From the NCBI GenBank assembly GCA_009809945.1, contig WTPW01001648.1, positions 8,989 to 72,988 of the forward strand: 64,000 nucleotides of DNA. The letters run 5' to 3'. Below are positions 23,405-34,199 of this stretch, piece after piece. Under the pieces are notes generated by a model. It was not told where the DNA came from and did not search any database. It saw nothing but the letters and a program-made list of their open reading frames with translations. Source of the stretch: Gigaspora margarita. Its lineage: Eukaryota; Glomeromycota; Glomeromycetes; Diversisporales; Gigasporaceae. The first letter of the stretch is position 1, and each line of letters starts with the position of its first letter. The position numbers and the translations under genes are program-made.

Positions 23405-24932
23405 CACGAGCTAGCTTCATAATTTTTTTGCGCCATCCTATCTTATTTACTCCTAATTCAATTAAATCTGATTCAAAAAGTTCTTTACCGGTATCTAATG
23501 AAATTTTTTCATTTTCAAATGCCCTTTAAATTGTGTATAAGATCCTGATTCATTATTTATTACTTCTAATTCTAAAAAAAATTCGTGAACTGTTTTAGAA
23601 GAATAAATTGCTGATGTAAAAGAATTATCCATATTTGGCGAACCAGATAAACCATAAAAATTTGCAGAATGAACTGGGGCAGGATAATAGATTATTTGAG
23701 GTTGAGGAGCATAAGACATGCCATGTGATAGTGTATTATTTGAATCTGTTGATTGTGAAGGAAATTGTGGTTGAACAATTTGCCCATAAGATATATTAAA
23801 AATAGGATAAACAGGTGGAGTATCAATCGTAGTATTCTTCTTAATCTATTAAATAAATTATAATTATACTATGAAAAGTATAATATAAAGTACTGGTATA
23901 TATTTTTAAAACAAATTTCAATATCTTTTGCCCACATTTGTAATCGATAGGGTATTAATTCTAAATGGCGATTGCCATCAACATAACAAATCTTATTACA
24001 AATTTTGCACTCCCATTTTTGCGAAGTTTTGTAATCTAATCAGCTTTATCCATTTCATCTTTATCAGCATTATTATCATTAGAAATACATAAAGCTTTGC
24101 TTTTGGGCTCATTGGACTTTTTCGAATTAAGATTCTACAATCCAATAATAAGCATTTAGTAAAATATAATTTATCTTGATAAATAAAAAATTATTTACCG
24201 TCATTAACTCCTGTTTTCTTTTTTTATCTGCTTATTTATTGTAACACAAATACAAATAATCTTATCAGTAATTATTGATTTATATAGTTTGAGAAACTCT
24301 TTCCAATCATCATTATCTTGTAAAATCATTGCGCCAGTTCGACTATGTTCTACTTTATATGATAATGAGTAATTGCTCATTACAATTGAATAATTATTAT
24401 TGATTTTGCATATCCATTGTTGAATAAGATCCTTAAATTCTTCAAAGTTTACTAATTTAGTCATAATACTCTTTCCAGGTAATATATTTCCATTCTCATT
24501 TTCAACAAATAACTTGAATTTAAGTTCTGAATCACAATTAGAACTATTATTATATAAAGAAGACTCCGATTGTTTAGTATTTGTAGTATTTAATTTTTCA
24601 ATATCTGTAGTATTCGATTTAACTTTTTAGATACGTTCATATTTGCTATGACATGTGCTACAAAAGCACACACTAAAAGTTTGGTTAAAATTAGAACTAT
24701 AACCAAAACAATCATCTGCTTGTTTGAAAAATTCTTCTTGACTAGGTGACAAGTTATTTGGTATATATTTTCGTGAATAAACTCTAATAGTTTTTCCATT
24801 TGATTGATTGCTTGCTTTTGGTTTTGTTTTTTGATTGCAGCCACAAGAATATATAGAAGACTCTTTGAAACATAAAAGACATTTTTGACAGGAATAACAA
24901 GTACCTATTAGATAGAGAGATAAATCAGACAT
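23405..24932 (-). pseudogene. Zinc-finger and SAM-domain protein gene with frame breaks
   Basis: The start is MSDLSLYLIGTCYSCQKCLL at 24932, with further cysteines (CGCNQK; CFCSTCHSKYERI) suggesting metal binding over the first 100 residues. The reading frame passes one TAA (about 24630) into ESSLYNNSSNCDSELKFK and continues to about 24204. A GTAAAT donor and TTGTAG acceptor (about 24200-24135) join to NLNSKKSNEPKSKAL. After a shift comes WECKICNKICYVDGN (second CxxC) with LIPYRLQMWAKDIEI. A last exon holds YAPQPQIIYYPAPVHSANF and then SSKTVHEFFLELEV; after a one-base shift in a G run it reads ENEKISLDTGKELFESDLIE and LGVNKIGWRKKIMKLAREY to the stop near 23407. This end fits a SAM domain, a small helical protein-interaction module. 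The gene could be real with sequencing errors rather than dead. Confidence 0.6.
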
Positions 24933-25093
24933 TATAAAACATGTAATACATGATTAAAGCTATAGATTAATTAGTAATTAATTTATAATAAATATAAATA
25001 AATTTGATTGGTTAATTTTATAGCCAAATATTTTTTATTAAAATTATAAAAATTATGATGATCATACTAAATCAAAAATAGCGATAATAGAAA
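24933..25093. promoter_or_regulatory. Divergent intergenic region, possible shared promoter
   Basis: 161 AT-rich bases separate the starts of the minus-strand zinc-finger/SAM gene and the plus-strand Gly-rich gene. No specific binding site is recognisable; a shared promoter is inferred from the head-to-head layout only. Confidence 0.3.
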
Positions 25094-26015
25094 ATGAGGC
25101 AACGAGTTCGAGGTATTAATCATATGATTAATACCAATGATAAAAATCTCAAAAATCTTGTCCCTTCTATTAATTGGAATGACTTTAAAGCTGATCTTGA
25201 AGATATAATTAATGAGAAAGACTTTCATTCGGATGAAGTTTCGGAAACAGATGCATTCAGAATGATGATTAAAAATTCGCCCGATAAACAAAAAAAAAAA
25301 AAGACCACCATGTAATTCGCATTTATGACAAGCTATGGAGGTCTCGAAGGGTAAATAATTATTATTATGATTGTAATTTATTAAATTTTTTTATAATGTT
25401 CCTTTTATTTTATGTTACAATAAGGTTAAAAAAATTCTTCAACTCGCTGATGAAATGGGAGAAAAAATTTCTCACGTTAAATGCTCAAGGAAAAGATGGT
25501 ATAGTGATGCAAAGTGGGCAGATAAATCAAAACCACCCCTAGAAGCTCCGGTTTGGTCTATTTCAGTTTTGTATCATTCTGATGAAAAAGCTGGTGATAA
25601 TGAAGAATTTGATAAAACTGCCTCTGCAGGTGGTGGTGGCAGTAACCATGATAATAGGGTTGGAAATAGAAGTGGGAGTGGTATTGGAATTGGAATTAGA
25701 ATTGAAAATGGAAATGAAAGTAGAAGTAGAGGTATTAATGGAAATGGAAGTAGTAATGGTAACAGTAGTGGTAGTGGAAGTGGCGGTGGTAATGGCAATG
25801 GTAGTGGAAATGGCAGTGGTAATGGCAGTGTAGTGGAAGTGGCTATAGTAATAAAAGTAGTGATAGTGAAAGTGGCGGTGGTAATAAAAGTAGTGGTAGT
25901 AATGGCAATGGATGTGGTAAGCAAAATGAAGAAGGAGACGTTGCTAAATCAGGTGGTAAAAATCTGGATAGTAATTAAATCAAAGAAGAAATTTCTCCAG
26001 ATCAGCAATGCTTAA
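25094..26015 (+). CDS. Two-exon protein with Gly/Ser/Asn-rich tail, function unknown
   Basis: Exon 1 starts MRQRVRGINHMINTNDKNLK and reads through INWNDFKADLEDIINEKDF. In the run of 13 A near 25290 the frame moves out unless one A is added; the +1 frame continues HVIRIYDKLWRSR to a GTAAAT donor near 25349. After a CAATAAG acceptor (about 25424) it reads LKKILQLADEMGEKISHVKC, RKRWYSDAKWADKSKPPLEA and PVWSISVLYH, then a low-complexity tail of Gly, Ser and Asn (about 25630-25930). The N-terminal part looks like a small folded basic domain, possibly nucleic-acid binding, but I do not recognise it. A nucleotide palindrome of 24 bases lies over codons 7-14. It is divergent from the zinc-finger/SAM gene. 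The frame break may be a homopolymer error. Confidence 0.5.
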
Positions 26016-26159
26016 TTTTAGAAATATTATAGATCTTTGTAATATGCTTTAAAATATAACAATATGTAAATGTATAAAGTTATATTCCGATACTATTGCT
26101 TCAATAAAACAAATGTTATAACATTTAAATCAGTATATAAATATATTAATCGAGTAAAA

Positions 26160-26830
26160 ATATAAACTATAGCCCTGTCGGATATAATGATATGTATCTT
26201 AATTAATTCTGAAGAGTATCCAGTTTTTTTGCAATTTAGATCAAAAATAAGATACCTTTCGTATATGTTAATATGCCTACTATTATATTGATTTTAAATC
26301 TAAATGTTCCTGATTAGTCTCTAATTTCAAACAGAAATTTGGCAGAAATAAGAGACTTTTCAGAACTATTTAGGATCAAAATCGATATAACAGTAGACCT
26401 ATTAACATACATGATAGATATCTTAATTAATCCCGAAGAGTATTCAGTTTTTTTGCAATTTAGATCAAAAATAAGATAACTTTCGTGTATGTTAATATGC
26501 CTACCATTATATCAATTTTAAATCTAAATGTTCCCAAATAGCCTCTGATTTTATACAGAAATTTGGCAGAAATAAGAGACTCTTCAGAACTATTTAGGAT
26601 CAAAATCGATATACCAGTATGCCTATTAATATACACGAAAGGTATCTTAATTAATCCTGAAGTGTATCTGGTTTTTTTGCAATTTAGATCAAAATAATAT
26701 GACTATCATATATGTTAATAGGCATACCGGTATATCAATTTTGATTCTAAATAGTTCTGAAAAGTCTCTTATTTTCGCCAAATTTCTGGTTGAAATCAGA
26801 GGCTAATCGGGAACATTTAGGATTTTTCTA
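26160..26830. repeat. Tandem repeat of about 235 bp, nearly three copies
   Basis: The phrases TATCTTAATTAATTCTGAAG, TTTTTGCAATTTAGATCAAA, AGAAATTTGGCAGAAATAAG and TTTAGGATCAAAATCGATAT recur in order from about 26205, 26420 and 26640. Words within the unit face each other (GTTAATATGCCTA and TAGGCATACCGG), so each unit is partly palindromic. Non-coding. Confidence 0.7.
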
Positions 26831-27339
26831 CCATTAATTTTCTATGTGGGTATCATATTGCTATAGGAGACCTATCGGGAACCTGATTGCTGTCTGATAT
26901 GGTTTCATTCAACCTGTGAACACTTGATCCAGAAATCTAAATAAAATTATTTTGGTACCATTGGATGCGTCTCATAGAGATAAATTAAATAGTACCAAAA
27001 TCATCCAGATTGGATTATCAGGTCATAATATATCCAAGTTTTTATAAAATTTTATATATAAACATATAGATTTTTAAAAATTTTTTTATATAGTCTAAGG
27101 AGGAGGTCAAGAGAGGACCCCAGACCTCTCTGATATATATCATACTTTTTTTTTAGCAAATTGCAGAAAATTTGATCTAAGGTCTAAATTTAAGTTTTAG
27201 CAAATTGAGGTTAATTTTAAAAAAGGTTATATAAAGCATTTTGGCAAATTACAGCAATTTTATACATATTATATTTTATTTTTAGCAAATAACCTACATT
27301 TTGCAAAAATTATACCCAAAAATAAGCTATTTATTTTTT
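26831..27339. other. Foldback flank with an inverted partner near 43330-43490
   Basis: From 26930 it carries the TTGATCCAGAAATC...CCAGATTGGATTATCAGG module of the foldbacks. From about 27090, AGAGAGGACCCCAGACCTCT and the following TTTTTAGCAAATTGC words recur inverted at about 43360-43480 (GAGAGATGTCTGGGGTCCTG). The satellite and the gypsy element lie between, so this is probably one end of a large older foldback. Confidence 0.5.
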
Positions 27340-29233
27340 TGTACTACTATAATTTTTAAAAATTTAAGATGCTTAATTTTAAATTTTTTTTGATTAAAAA
27401 ATCCAAAATTAAGCATTTTAAATTTACAATAAATATAAAAATAAATATACCGGAATAATGTATTTTTATATACTAAACAAGTTTTCTTAGAGCACTTTTT
27501 TAGAATCAATTAGTAAAATTTTGTGAATCATAGAATTTTTTTAGTATTTTTATTAATAAAATTAGAATTAATTGTTTTGTAACCGTAGGTTACAGATAAA
27601 TTTTATAACCGTAATAATATTATCAGATAACACATGATTGACATCATGCAAAAATTGTGTAATCAATGATCATAGTGAAGTATAATTAAGGTTAGGGTTA
27701 GTGTGAGGCTTGGGGGTTAAAGAAGGCCATATTTTTATTAAAATTTAGCAAGGAATTTTTTTTGTTAAAAGCCGAAAGGTAGTTTCCTAAGTGAAATTTT
27801 GAGTTAGAAGCAATTTTTGGCAAAACGATCGTTTGTTTCAATTCTTCCAAAATGTGTAACATTACACCTGATCTTTGAATTTGATTGGCCTGATTAGATG
27901 CGGTTATTGTAACCAGGTTACAAATTAATTAACTCATAAAATTATATAAAATATTATAATTCACAAAATTTTACTAATTGATCCTAACATTGTACTCTAA
28001 GAAAACTTGTTCAGCACATAAAAATATATTATTCTGGTATATTTACTTGAAAATTTAAGAGAAGATGCTTAATTTTGGATTTTTTGATCAAAAAAAATCC
28101 AAAATTAAGTATCTTCTCTTAAATTTTCAAGAAATATAAAATTAAATGTGCCAAAATAATGTATTTTATGTCCTGAACAAGTTTTCTTAGAGCACAATAT
28201 TAGAACCAGTTAGTAAAATTTTGTGATCATAAAATTTTTTAGTATTTTTATTAATAAAATTATATAAAATATTATAATTCAAAAAATTTTACTAATTGAT
28301 TCTAACAAAGTGCTCTAAAAAAACTTGTTCAGTATATAAAAATATATTATTCTAGTATATTTACTTTTATATTTCTTGAAAATTTAAAAGAAGATATTTA
28401 ATTTTGGATTTTTTGATCAAAAATATCCAAAATTAAGCATCATCTCTTAAATTTTCAAGAAATATAAAATTAAATATGCCAAAATAATGTATTTTTATGT
28501 GCTGAATAAGTTTCTTAGAGCAATTTGTTAGAATAAATTAGTAAAATTTTGTGAATTATAGAATTTTTTAGTATTTTTATTAATAAAATTATATAAAATA
28601 TTATAATTTTCAAAATTTTACTAATTGATCCTAATATTATGCTCTAAAAAAACTTGTTTAGCACATAAAAATACATTATTTTAGTATAATTACTTTTATA
28701 TTTCTTGAAAATTTAAGAAAAGATACTTAAATTTGGATTTTTTGATCAATAAATTCAAAATTAAGCATCTTTTCTTAAATTTTCAAGTAATATAAAAGTA
28801 AATATACTGCAGTAATGTATTTTTATATGCTAAACAAGTTTTTTTAGAGCACAATGTTAGAATCAATTAGTAAAATTTTGAAAATCATAGAATTCTTTAG
28901 TATTTTTATTAATAAAATTTATAATTCACAAAATTTTACCAATTGATTCTAATATTGTGCTCTAAGAAAACTTGTTCAGCATATAAAAATATATTATTCC
29001 GGCATATTTACTTTTATATTTCTTAAAAATTTAAGAGAAGATGCTTAATTTTGGATTTTTTGATCAAAAAATCCAAAATTAAGTATCATTTCTTAAATTT
29101 TCAAGAAATATAAAATTAAATATGTCAGAATAATATATCTTTATGTGCTGAACAAGTTTCTTAGAGCACAATATTAGAATCAATTAATGAAATTTTGTGA
29201 ATTATAATATTTTATATAATTTTATTAATAAAA
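27340..29233. repeat. Tandem array of palindromic units, about 325 bp each
   Basis: Each unit is itself an inverted repeat centred on TTTTTTGATCAAAAAATCC, with arms running through CCAAAATTAAGCATCTTCTC, AATTTTCAAGAAATATAAA and TGCTGAACAAGTTTTCTTAG to ATTAGTAAAATTTTGTGA. Centres lie near 27395, 28090, 28412, 28745 and 29060. The double spacing between the first two is explained by the element at 27577-27924. A further part-unit continues at 43222-43320 on the far side of the gypsy element, which therefore inserted into the array. Confidence 0.8.
27577..27924. mobile_element. MITE with TTTGTAACC ends
   Basis: The ends TTTGTAACCGTAGGTTACAG and, reversed, TTTGTAACCTGGTTACAATA match. The interior phrases TTTAGCAAGGAATTTTTTTT, GTTAGAAGCAATTTTTGGC and ACATTACACCTGA are shared with the element at 11869-12213. 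It lies inside the palindromic array. Confidence 0.65.
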
Positions 29234-29237
29234 ATAT

Positions 29238-29917
29238 TGTTACAGTAGGGAGGCCTTCTTATACTCCTTACTATAACAATGACACGGCTACAGGGATTCT
29301 TTAGCGGTTTATAGCGGTGTCCAAGAGGCAGGTATAATTTCCTTAGTCTGTAAGAAATTATAACTTCTCTGTAGGCGGTTCGTGATAGTATTTAGAGTTA
29401 ACAATAGTTTCTTTATTTAATAATAATAAGCAAGAGAGCTATTCCTAGGCTTCTATTCCCAAGAAATCCCTTTTACAAGATATTTAATGAATATAAAGAG
29501 AAGTGGGGTGTCTGAGTCTAATTTGACTAAGGGAAATTCTATGTCTTTAAATACATTTTAGAATAAGCGTTATAAGCGTTGATTTGCAATGATAAACATT
29601 ACAATTATTATGAGCGACATAAGCGTTATAAGCGATATAATCGTTATAAGCGGTATAAGCGGTATAAGCATTATAAGCGGTATAAGCATTATAAGCAGTA
29701 TAAGTGGTATAAGCGGTATAAGCGTTATAAGTGGTATAAGCGTTATAAGCGGTATACGCGTTATAAGCGATATAAGCGTTATAAGCGATATGAACTATTC
29801 TAAATGTCTAACTTCTCAATAATAATAACAATGTGAAATACTAAAGATAATAATAATAAAATAAAATAATAATAAATAATAAATATTCTAATAACATTAA
29901 CTACTCATTCTATAACA
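29238..29917 (-). repeat. 3' LTR of the gypsy element
   Basis: It matches 42541-43221 over its whole length, with scattered, mostly transition, differences. At 29570-29800 it contains a minisatellite of GTATAAGCG and TTATAAGCG words. This creates chance frames coding RYKRYK or ISVISG repeats that should not be annotated as proteins. Confidence 0.92.
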
Positions 29918-29934
29918 TTTCCGTCCTCTTAAGA
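29918..29934 (-). other. Polypurine tract
   Basis: Read on the minus strand, AAGAGGACGGAAA directly precedes the 3' LTR start TGTTATAG. Its position and purine content (one C) fit the plus-strand primer of reverse transcription. Confidence 0.7.
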
Positions 29935-30628
29935 AAATTTACTCCGTAAATTCCTTCTCTAGTTCTTCTATTAAGAAGGTATAGTCTTCATCCTTTAACT
30001 TGATTATTTGAGTCATGGAAAGGTGTTTGGTCTGATGCATTAAGTCTTTAGGACAAACCGTAAAGATTTTTCTGATTCTGTGAGCTCCTTTCCAAATGTC
30101 TTGGGTTTTTCTTTCACCTTTAATTTTCTGAATCTGTTCTCTAATTTGTGTTCTATATTCTGTCTGTTTCTCGATAATAATTCCTAAGTAATAATGAGCT
30201 TCAATGGCCTGTATTTGTCCTCATCGAGATTGTTTAAATTTGGGTAATTCTTGGAGAATTTTATCAACTTGTTTGGTCCAAGTTTCTTGGAGAAAAGGAT
30301 TTGTTCTGGCAGTCTTTTGCGGATTAAGAGTCTGAGTCAAGTCTTTAAGTAATTGGGCAATAGCCTTAGGTTTTTCAGGTGAGACTGGGGCTAATAAAGC
30401 TTCTATGTCTTCATCGAAAGGTCTTAGTAATTCATTAAGTTCATTAGAAGGGTCTGGTTCTTCTGTTGGGGTAATATCGATTACTTGTTCTGGGTTTTGA
30501 GCATCCCATAAGATTACATTCTGACTAGAAATTCCTAAATAGTATTGGACAGCGGGGTCTTGTCTCCAAATAGAAAGAAAATTTTGAAGGGCCAGTATGG
30601 TATTGGGTTGTAAAGTAGCAGATTCCAT
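29935..30628 (-). pseudogene. Extra frame downstream of integrase (ORF3), one stop
   Basis: A reading frame of about 230 codons starts MESATLQPNTILALQNFLSI and includes EEPDPSNELNELLRPFDEDI and a basic C-terminal half (IREQIQKIKGERKTQDIWKG, ending ELEKEFTE). It is interrupted once by TGA at 30221-30223, where CGA would restore Arg. It lies between integrase and the polypurine tract. No signal peptide or membrane segment is visible, so an env-like role is not supported. Function unknown; it could be the far C-terminus of the polyprotein after frame loss. Confidence 0.6.
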
Positions 30629-31210
30629 TTTAGGAGTTTTTGGTAATATATCTGGAAAATTTAATCAGAGTATAAAGTTATATATATATGTAATAAAGTA
30701 GTACAAGGATTTTCATGGGGCAGTGTACAAAGTTTTACACAAATGTCACTCCCTTCCACAATAAATTTCTTCCAGAAATTTTAATTTTCGATTACAATTA
30801 TTGGTTCCCATGTCTATTTCTCGTAGTACTTAGCAAGTCTATCACTATTATAGTACTTTTGTAAAGTCTTTCCTTTTATATCACAGAGTTTATATGCACC
30901 ATTGTTCAATTTTTCTTGATTATAAAGGGTCCAATTCTTTTATCTTCGAATTTAGCAGATCGTGATATTTCTAATTCCTTTCGTTGTATCCATACTTTTT
31001 CTCCAATCTCAAAAGTTTCTTCTTTTATTTTCTTATCGAAATATTTCTTCTGTTTTTCTTGAGATTTTCTAGTGTTTTCTCTAGCTTCGTCTTGAAACAT
31101 TGGTAATTTTTCTATTAATTCATAAGCACGTTGGAGTATACTGTCTTGCATATCTATTTCTGTATCTATATTGTCTACAGGATGTACTGGAATAAGAGCT
31201 TCTATGGGTA

Positions 31211-31763
31211 CCATATATTGCTAAAAATAAGCTACCTCTGAAAATAAGCTACCCCCCTCTTTTGGTCATGAAACGTAAAAACATCTTTGACCTGAAAATA
31301 AGCTACCCCACGATCGACGAAAGTTGCTACATAGTAAAGTCCAAATTTTACTAAACAAATCGATTAAAGTCGCTTAAATAAACTTATTCACAAGATCAAA
31401 ATGCATATACTCTGAAATTTTCAACGAAATTGAAGAACTTTTTATTAATTGGATTTTAATTTTTACATTCAACGAAGAGATTAAAATTTTATTAGCAAAA
31501 TATATTCGTTGAACGTAAAAATTAAAAGTCAAATAATGAAAAGTACTCCAATTCTGATGTAAATTTCAGGATAGATGTAGTTTAGTCTTCCAAATATGTT
31601 TACTTAAGCGCTAATAAAGATTTATATAGTAGAATTTAGACTTTACTATGTAATAACTATTGGTGATTGACCAAAAATCGATTTTATCCGAAAATAAGCT
31701 ACCCCCAGATTTTTTGTGTCCAAAATCATCCAAAAAAGGTAGCTTATTTTCGGACACATATGG
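31211..31763. mobile_element. GCTACC-family TA element, copy 3, in integrase
   Basis: Its tips CCATATATTGCTAAAAATAA and, reversed, CCATATGTGTCCGAAAATAA are flanked by TA (31209, 31764). It interrupts integrase between LVYGRQATL and VPIEALIP. The interior matches copies at 14814 and 15363. Confidence 0.88.
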
Positions 31764-32334
31764 TAAAGTAGCTTGTCTTCCATAGACCAATTGAAATAGG
31801 GTATATCCAGTAGTAGCATGTCTTTTTGTTCGATAGGCTAAAAGAACAGCAGGTATGTGTAAATCCCAGTCATCATCTTCTTTTACTTTTGCAAGAAATT
31901 CACATAATGTTCAGTTAAGTCTTTCAACCATTCCATTTGTCTGTGGGTGATATGGTGAAGAGAATTTATGTTTGATGAGAAACTTTTCACACAGTATCCG
32001 TATGGTTTCACTAATAAAGTTTCTTCCTTGGTCGGAGAGTATAATCTTTGGAGTTCCATGTCTACAGATAATTTCTTCGAAAATAAATTGAGCGAGAGTA
32101 TTGGCACCAGCATCAGGTACAGCACGGGCTTCTGGCCATCTTGTTAAGTAGTCTGTAGCAACAATAATATAACGGTTGTTCTTGGCAGTTAATGGGGGAG
32201 GTCCTACAAGATCAATTCCAACTCTTTCAAAAGCACGTTCTATTTGAATTGGATGAAGGTGTTCTTTTCTTCTTCCTTTTTGTCTTTTCTGGCATGTCTC
32301 ACAAGTTTTTATATATTCTTGAATGTCTCGGTAC

Positions 32335-33922
32335 TAGGCTTCCGCAAGGGCTCGGGCTACCCACGGGTACCCTGAGGGTAGTACCACACAGACCGGGTTA
32401 GGGTATTGATTTTTGGGTCCTAGGGTAAGGGTAAGGGCTCAAGTACTGAGCCCTTATATAGATAGGGTAGGGCTAAAAAGCAACAGTACCCTACCCTCGT
32501 ACCCGCGAATACCCGGTACTAAACAACCTACCAATTATAATCCAGGCTCTATCAGGTTCTATCGCAGTATGTTACATGGATTATCTTTGCATAAAAAAAA
32601 TCAACATTTTTTTTTCTTTGGTTTAACCCCACATTAATAATATGGATGTCACGTACGCACTAATTACCAACGCGTAACCAACGTACTAATTAACAACGCA
32701 CTAATTACCAACGCACTACTTACCAACGCACGCACTAATTACCTGCATTCTAATCTACCAACAGACGTACTAAATACGCTAACAACTCACTGAGCTACCA
32801 GTATACTGAGCTGCCAACACATTGAGCTACAGTACCAACGTACTGAATTACCAACCAAGAAAAGTGGAAGGCTATTAAAAGCCATAGGCAAGATATTAGT
32901 ATTGTTGCAACTTTTTACTCATTATACTGGAACGTTAAAAGCTAACAATACTATATTAATACCATAGCATCTACTACTAATATAAAATCACAAAGTCATG
33001 GAAGATTTCACAGACGATGATGCCCATAATTATGATAATTATGATGGGCGTCAACTCGGTTACTAGCTTAACCACTTGTTCTAAAAGCATTAATAGCGCA
33101 ACTAGTGAAACTGTCAGTGAAGTCACCAGCGAAATCACCAGCGAAATCACCAGCGAAACCACACCAAGGTTTACGTCCCCCGTTTGGGACCCTTTTTTTT
33201 TGTTAAAAGAAAAACAATCGGTATCACTATTGATACGTATCGATATATAATTTATAACAGTATTATTAATAACGATAAATATATTTATTAAATTTATCAG
33301 GTTCAAAACGATTCAACTCATTAAAAAGACAGGAAATTGCCTGAAATTTCACAAGCTGTCTATAAATTATTAATAACAAATTTACGTTCGAAAATTTTAT
33401 GTTCAAAAATTTTATGTTAATATGAAATTTTGAGTGTTCAACTAATAGAATATATAAATGTATTAAAAAAAATTCGTACGTTAAGTATAACCAAAAAATT
33501 TACTGGAACTTTTGTGAAAAATCGAGCGTAACTTTTTAGAGATAGTTCTTATAAAGAGATTTCGCTTAAAAGAAATTAGAAAAACAAGCGCATATTTAGG
33601 AAATCTTTTAAAATTTTGTACTTTTCTTTATAATTAATTAAAAATTATATTTTAATTAATCATTTTTGCTGATAAAAATCTGATCTTATTTTAAAGATAT
33701 AATTTTTTTGTTATGTAATATATGTACTCGCATTAGCCTATAACCACTTGCGGGTATTTTGTGGGCAGTTCGGAGGGTACCCTAGCTCATATGGAACGGG
33801 TACGGGTACTAGATTCTGAACCCTAGGGCAAGGGTAGGGCCCGGATAGTTAAGCCCTTTTATAGGCGGGTAGGGTCAGGGTATTGCTAGTACCCGGCCCT
33901 ACCCGGCCCTTGCGGAAGCCTA
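32335..33922. mobile_element. 1.59 kb hAT-like element with perfect 8-bp duplication, in integrase
   Basis: Both ends read TAGGCTTCCGCAAGGGC inward, and CTCGGTAC flanks both sides exactly (32327-32334, 33923-33930). Subterminal stretches are rich in GGGTACCC-type words and much more GC-rich than the window. From 32650 to 32850 runs an internal repeat of CTAATTACCAACGCAC words. A 78-codon plus-strand frame at 33017-33250 has SEVTSEITSEITSETT but no known domain. Removing the element restores the integrase frame at MYR/DIQEY. Confidence 0.9.
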
Positions 33923-34199
33923 CTCGGTACATTTGATCCCAATAATATTGTTCAGCTATTTTATAGTACATAGCATCGGTTCCCAAATGCCCAGCAGTGG
34001 GATGTTTGTGCATCATATAAAGGATCGGTTCTACTTCTGTTCATTTAATAACTCTAAAGAGGTGATCAGTATCTTTTCTATTTCTTTTATATAAGAGGTT
34101 ATATCTAATTTCAAAATATCTAGCCTGATTAATTAATTGTTTCTTTTGATAGTCTGTGTATTTTGTCTGATTCTAAGTAATTATAAAGTTGAATATAGC

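Larger units (their letters stand above)
30900..34110 (-). pseudogene. Gypsy integrase, split by two elements
   Basis: The product inserts retrotransposon cDNA. It starts near 34050 with the zinc-binding HKHPTAGHLG and, after the inserted 32335-33922 element, IQEYIKTCETCQKRQK (HHCC). The catalytic core follows: ERVGIDLVGPPP (first Asp), GTPKIILSDQGRNFISE (second Asp), YHPQTNGMVERL (Glu), a DD35E layout. After AYRTKRHATTGYTLFQLVYG the frame is cut by the element at 31211-31763 and resumes VPIEALIPVHPVDNIDTEID. It ends with EIGEKVWIQRKELEISR and KRIGPFIIKKN, the GPF-type C-terminal module. A TGA (about 31911) sits where Arg is expected in the TLCEFL region. Confidence 0.85.

Noticed and set aside
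25574..25924. Minus-strand Thr/Ile/Pro/Leu-rich protein
   Set aside because: It is the complement of the Gly/Ser/Asn repeat coding region of the plus-strand gene.
29579..29822. Arg-Tyr-Lys and Ile-Ser repeat proteins (also at 42883-43126)
   Set aside because: They are translations of a short-word minisatellite inside the two LTRs, open in several phases.
32413..32637. 74-codon plus-strand frame in the integrase insertion
   Set aside because: It covers the GGGTACC-type subterminal repeats of a hAT-like element; no domain.
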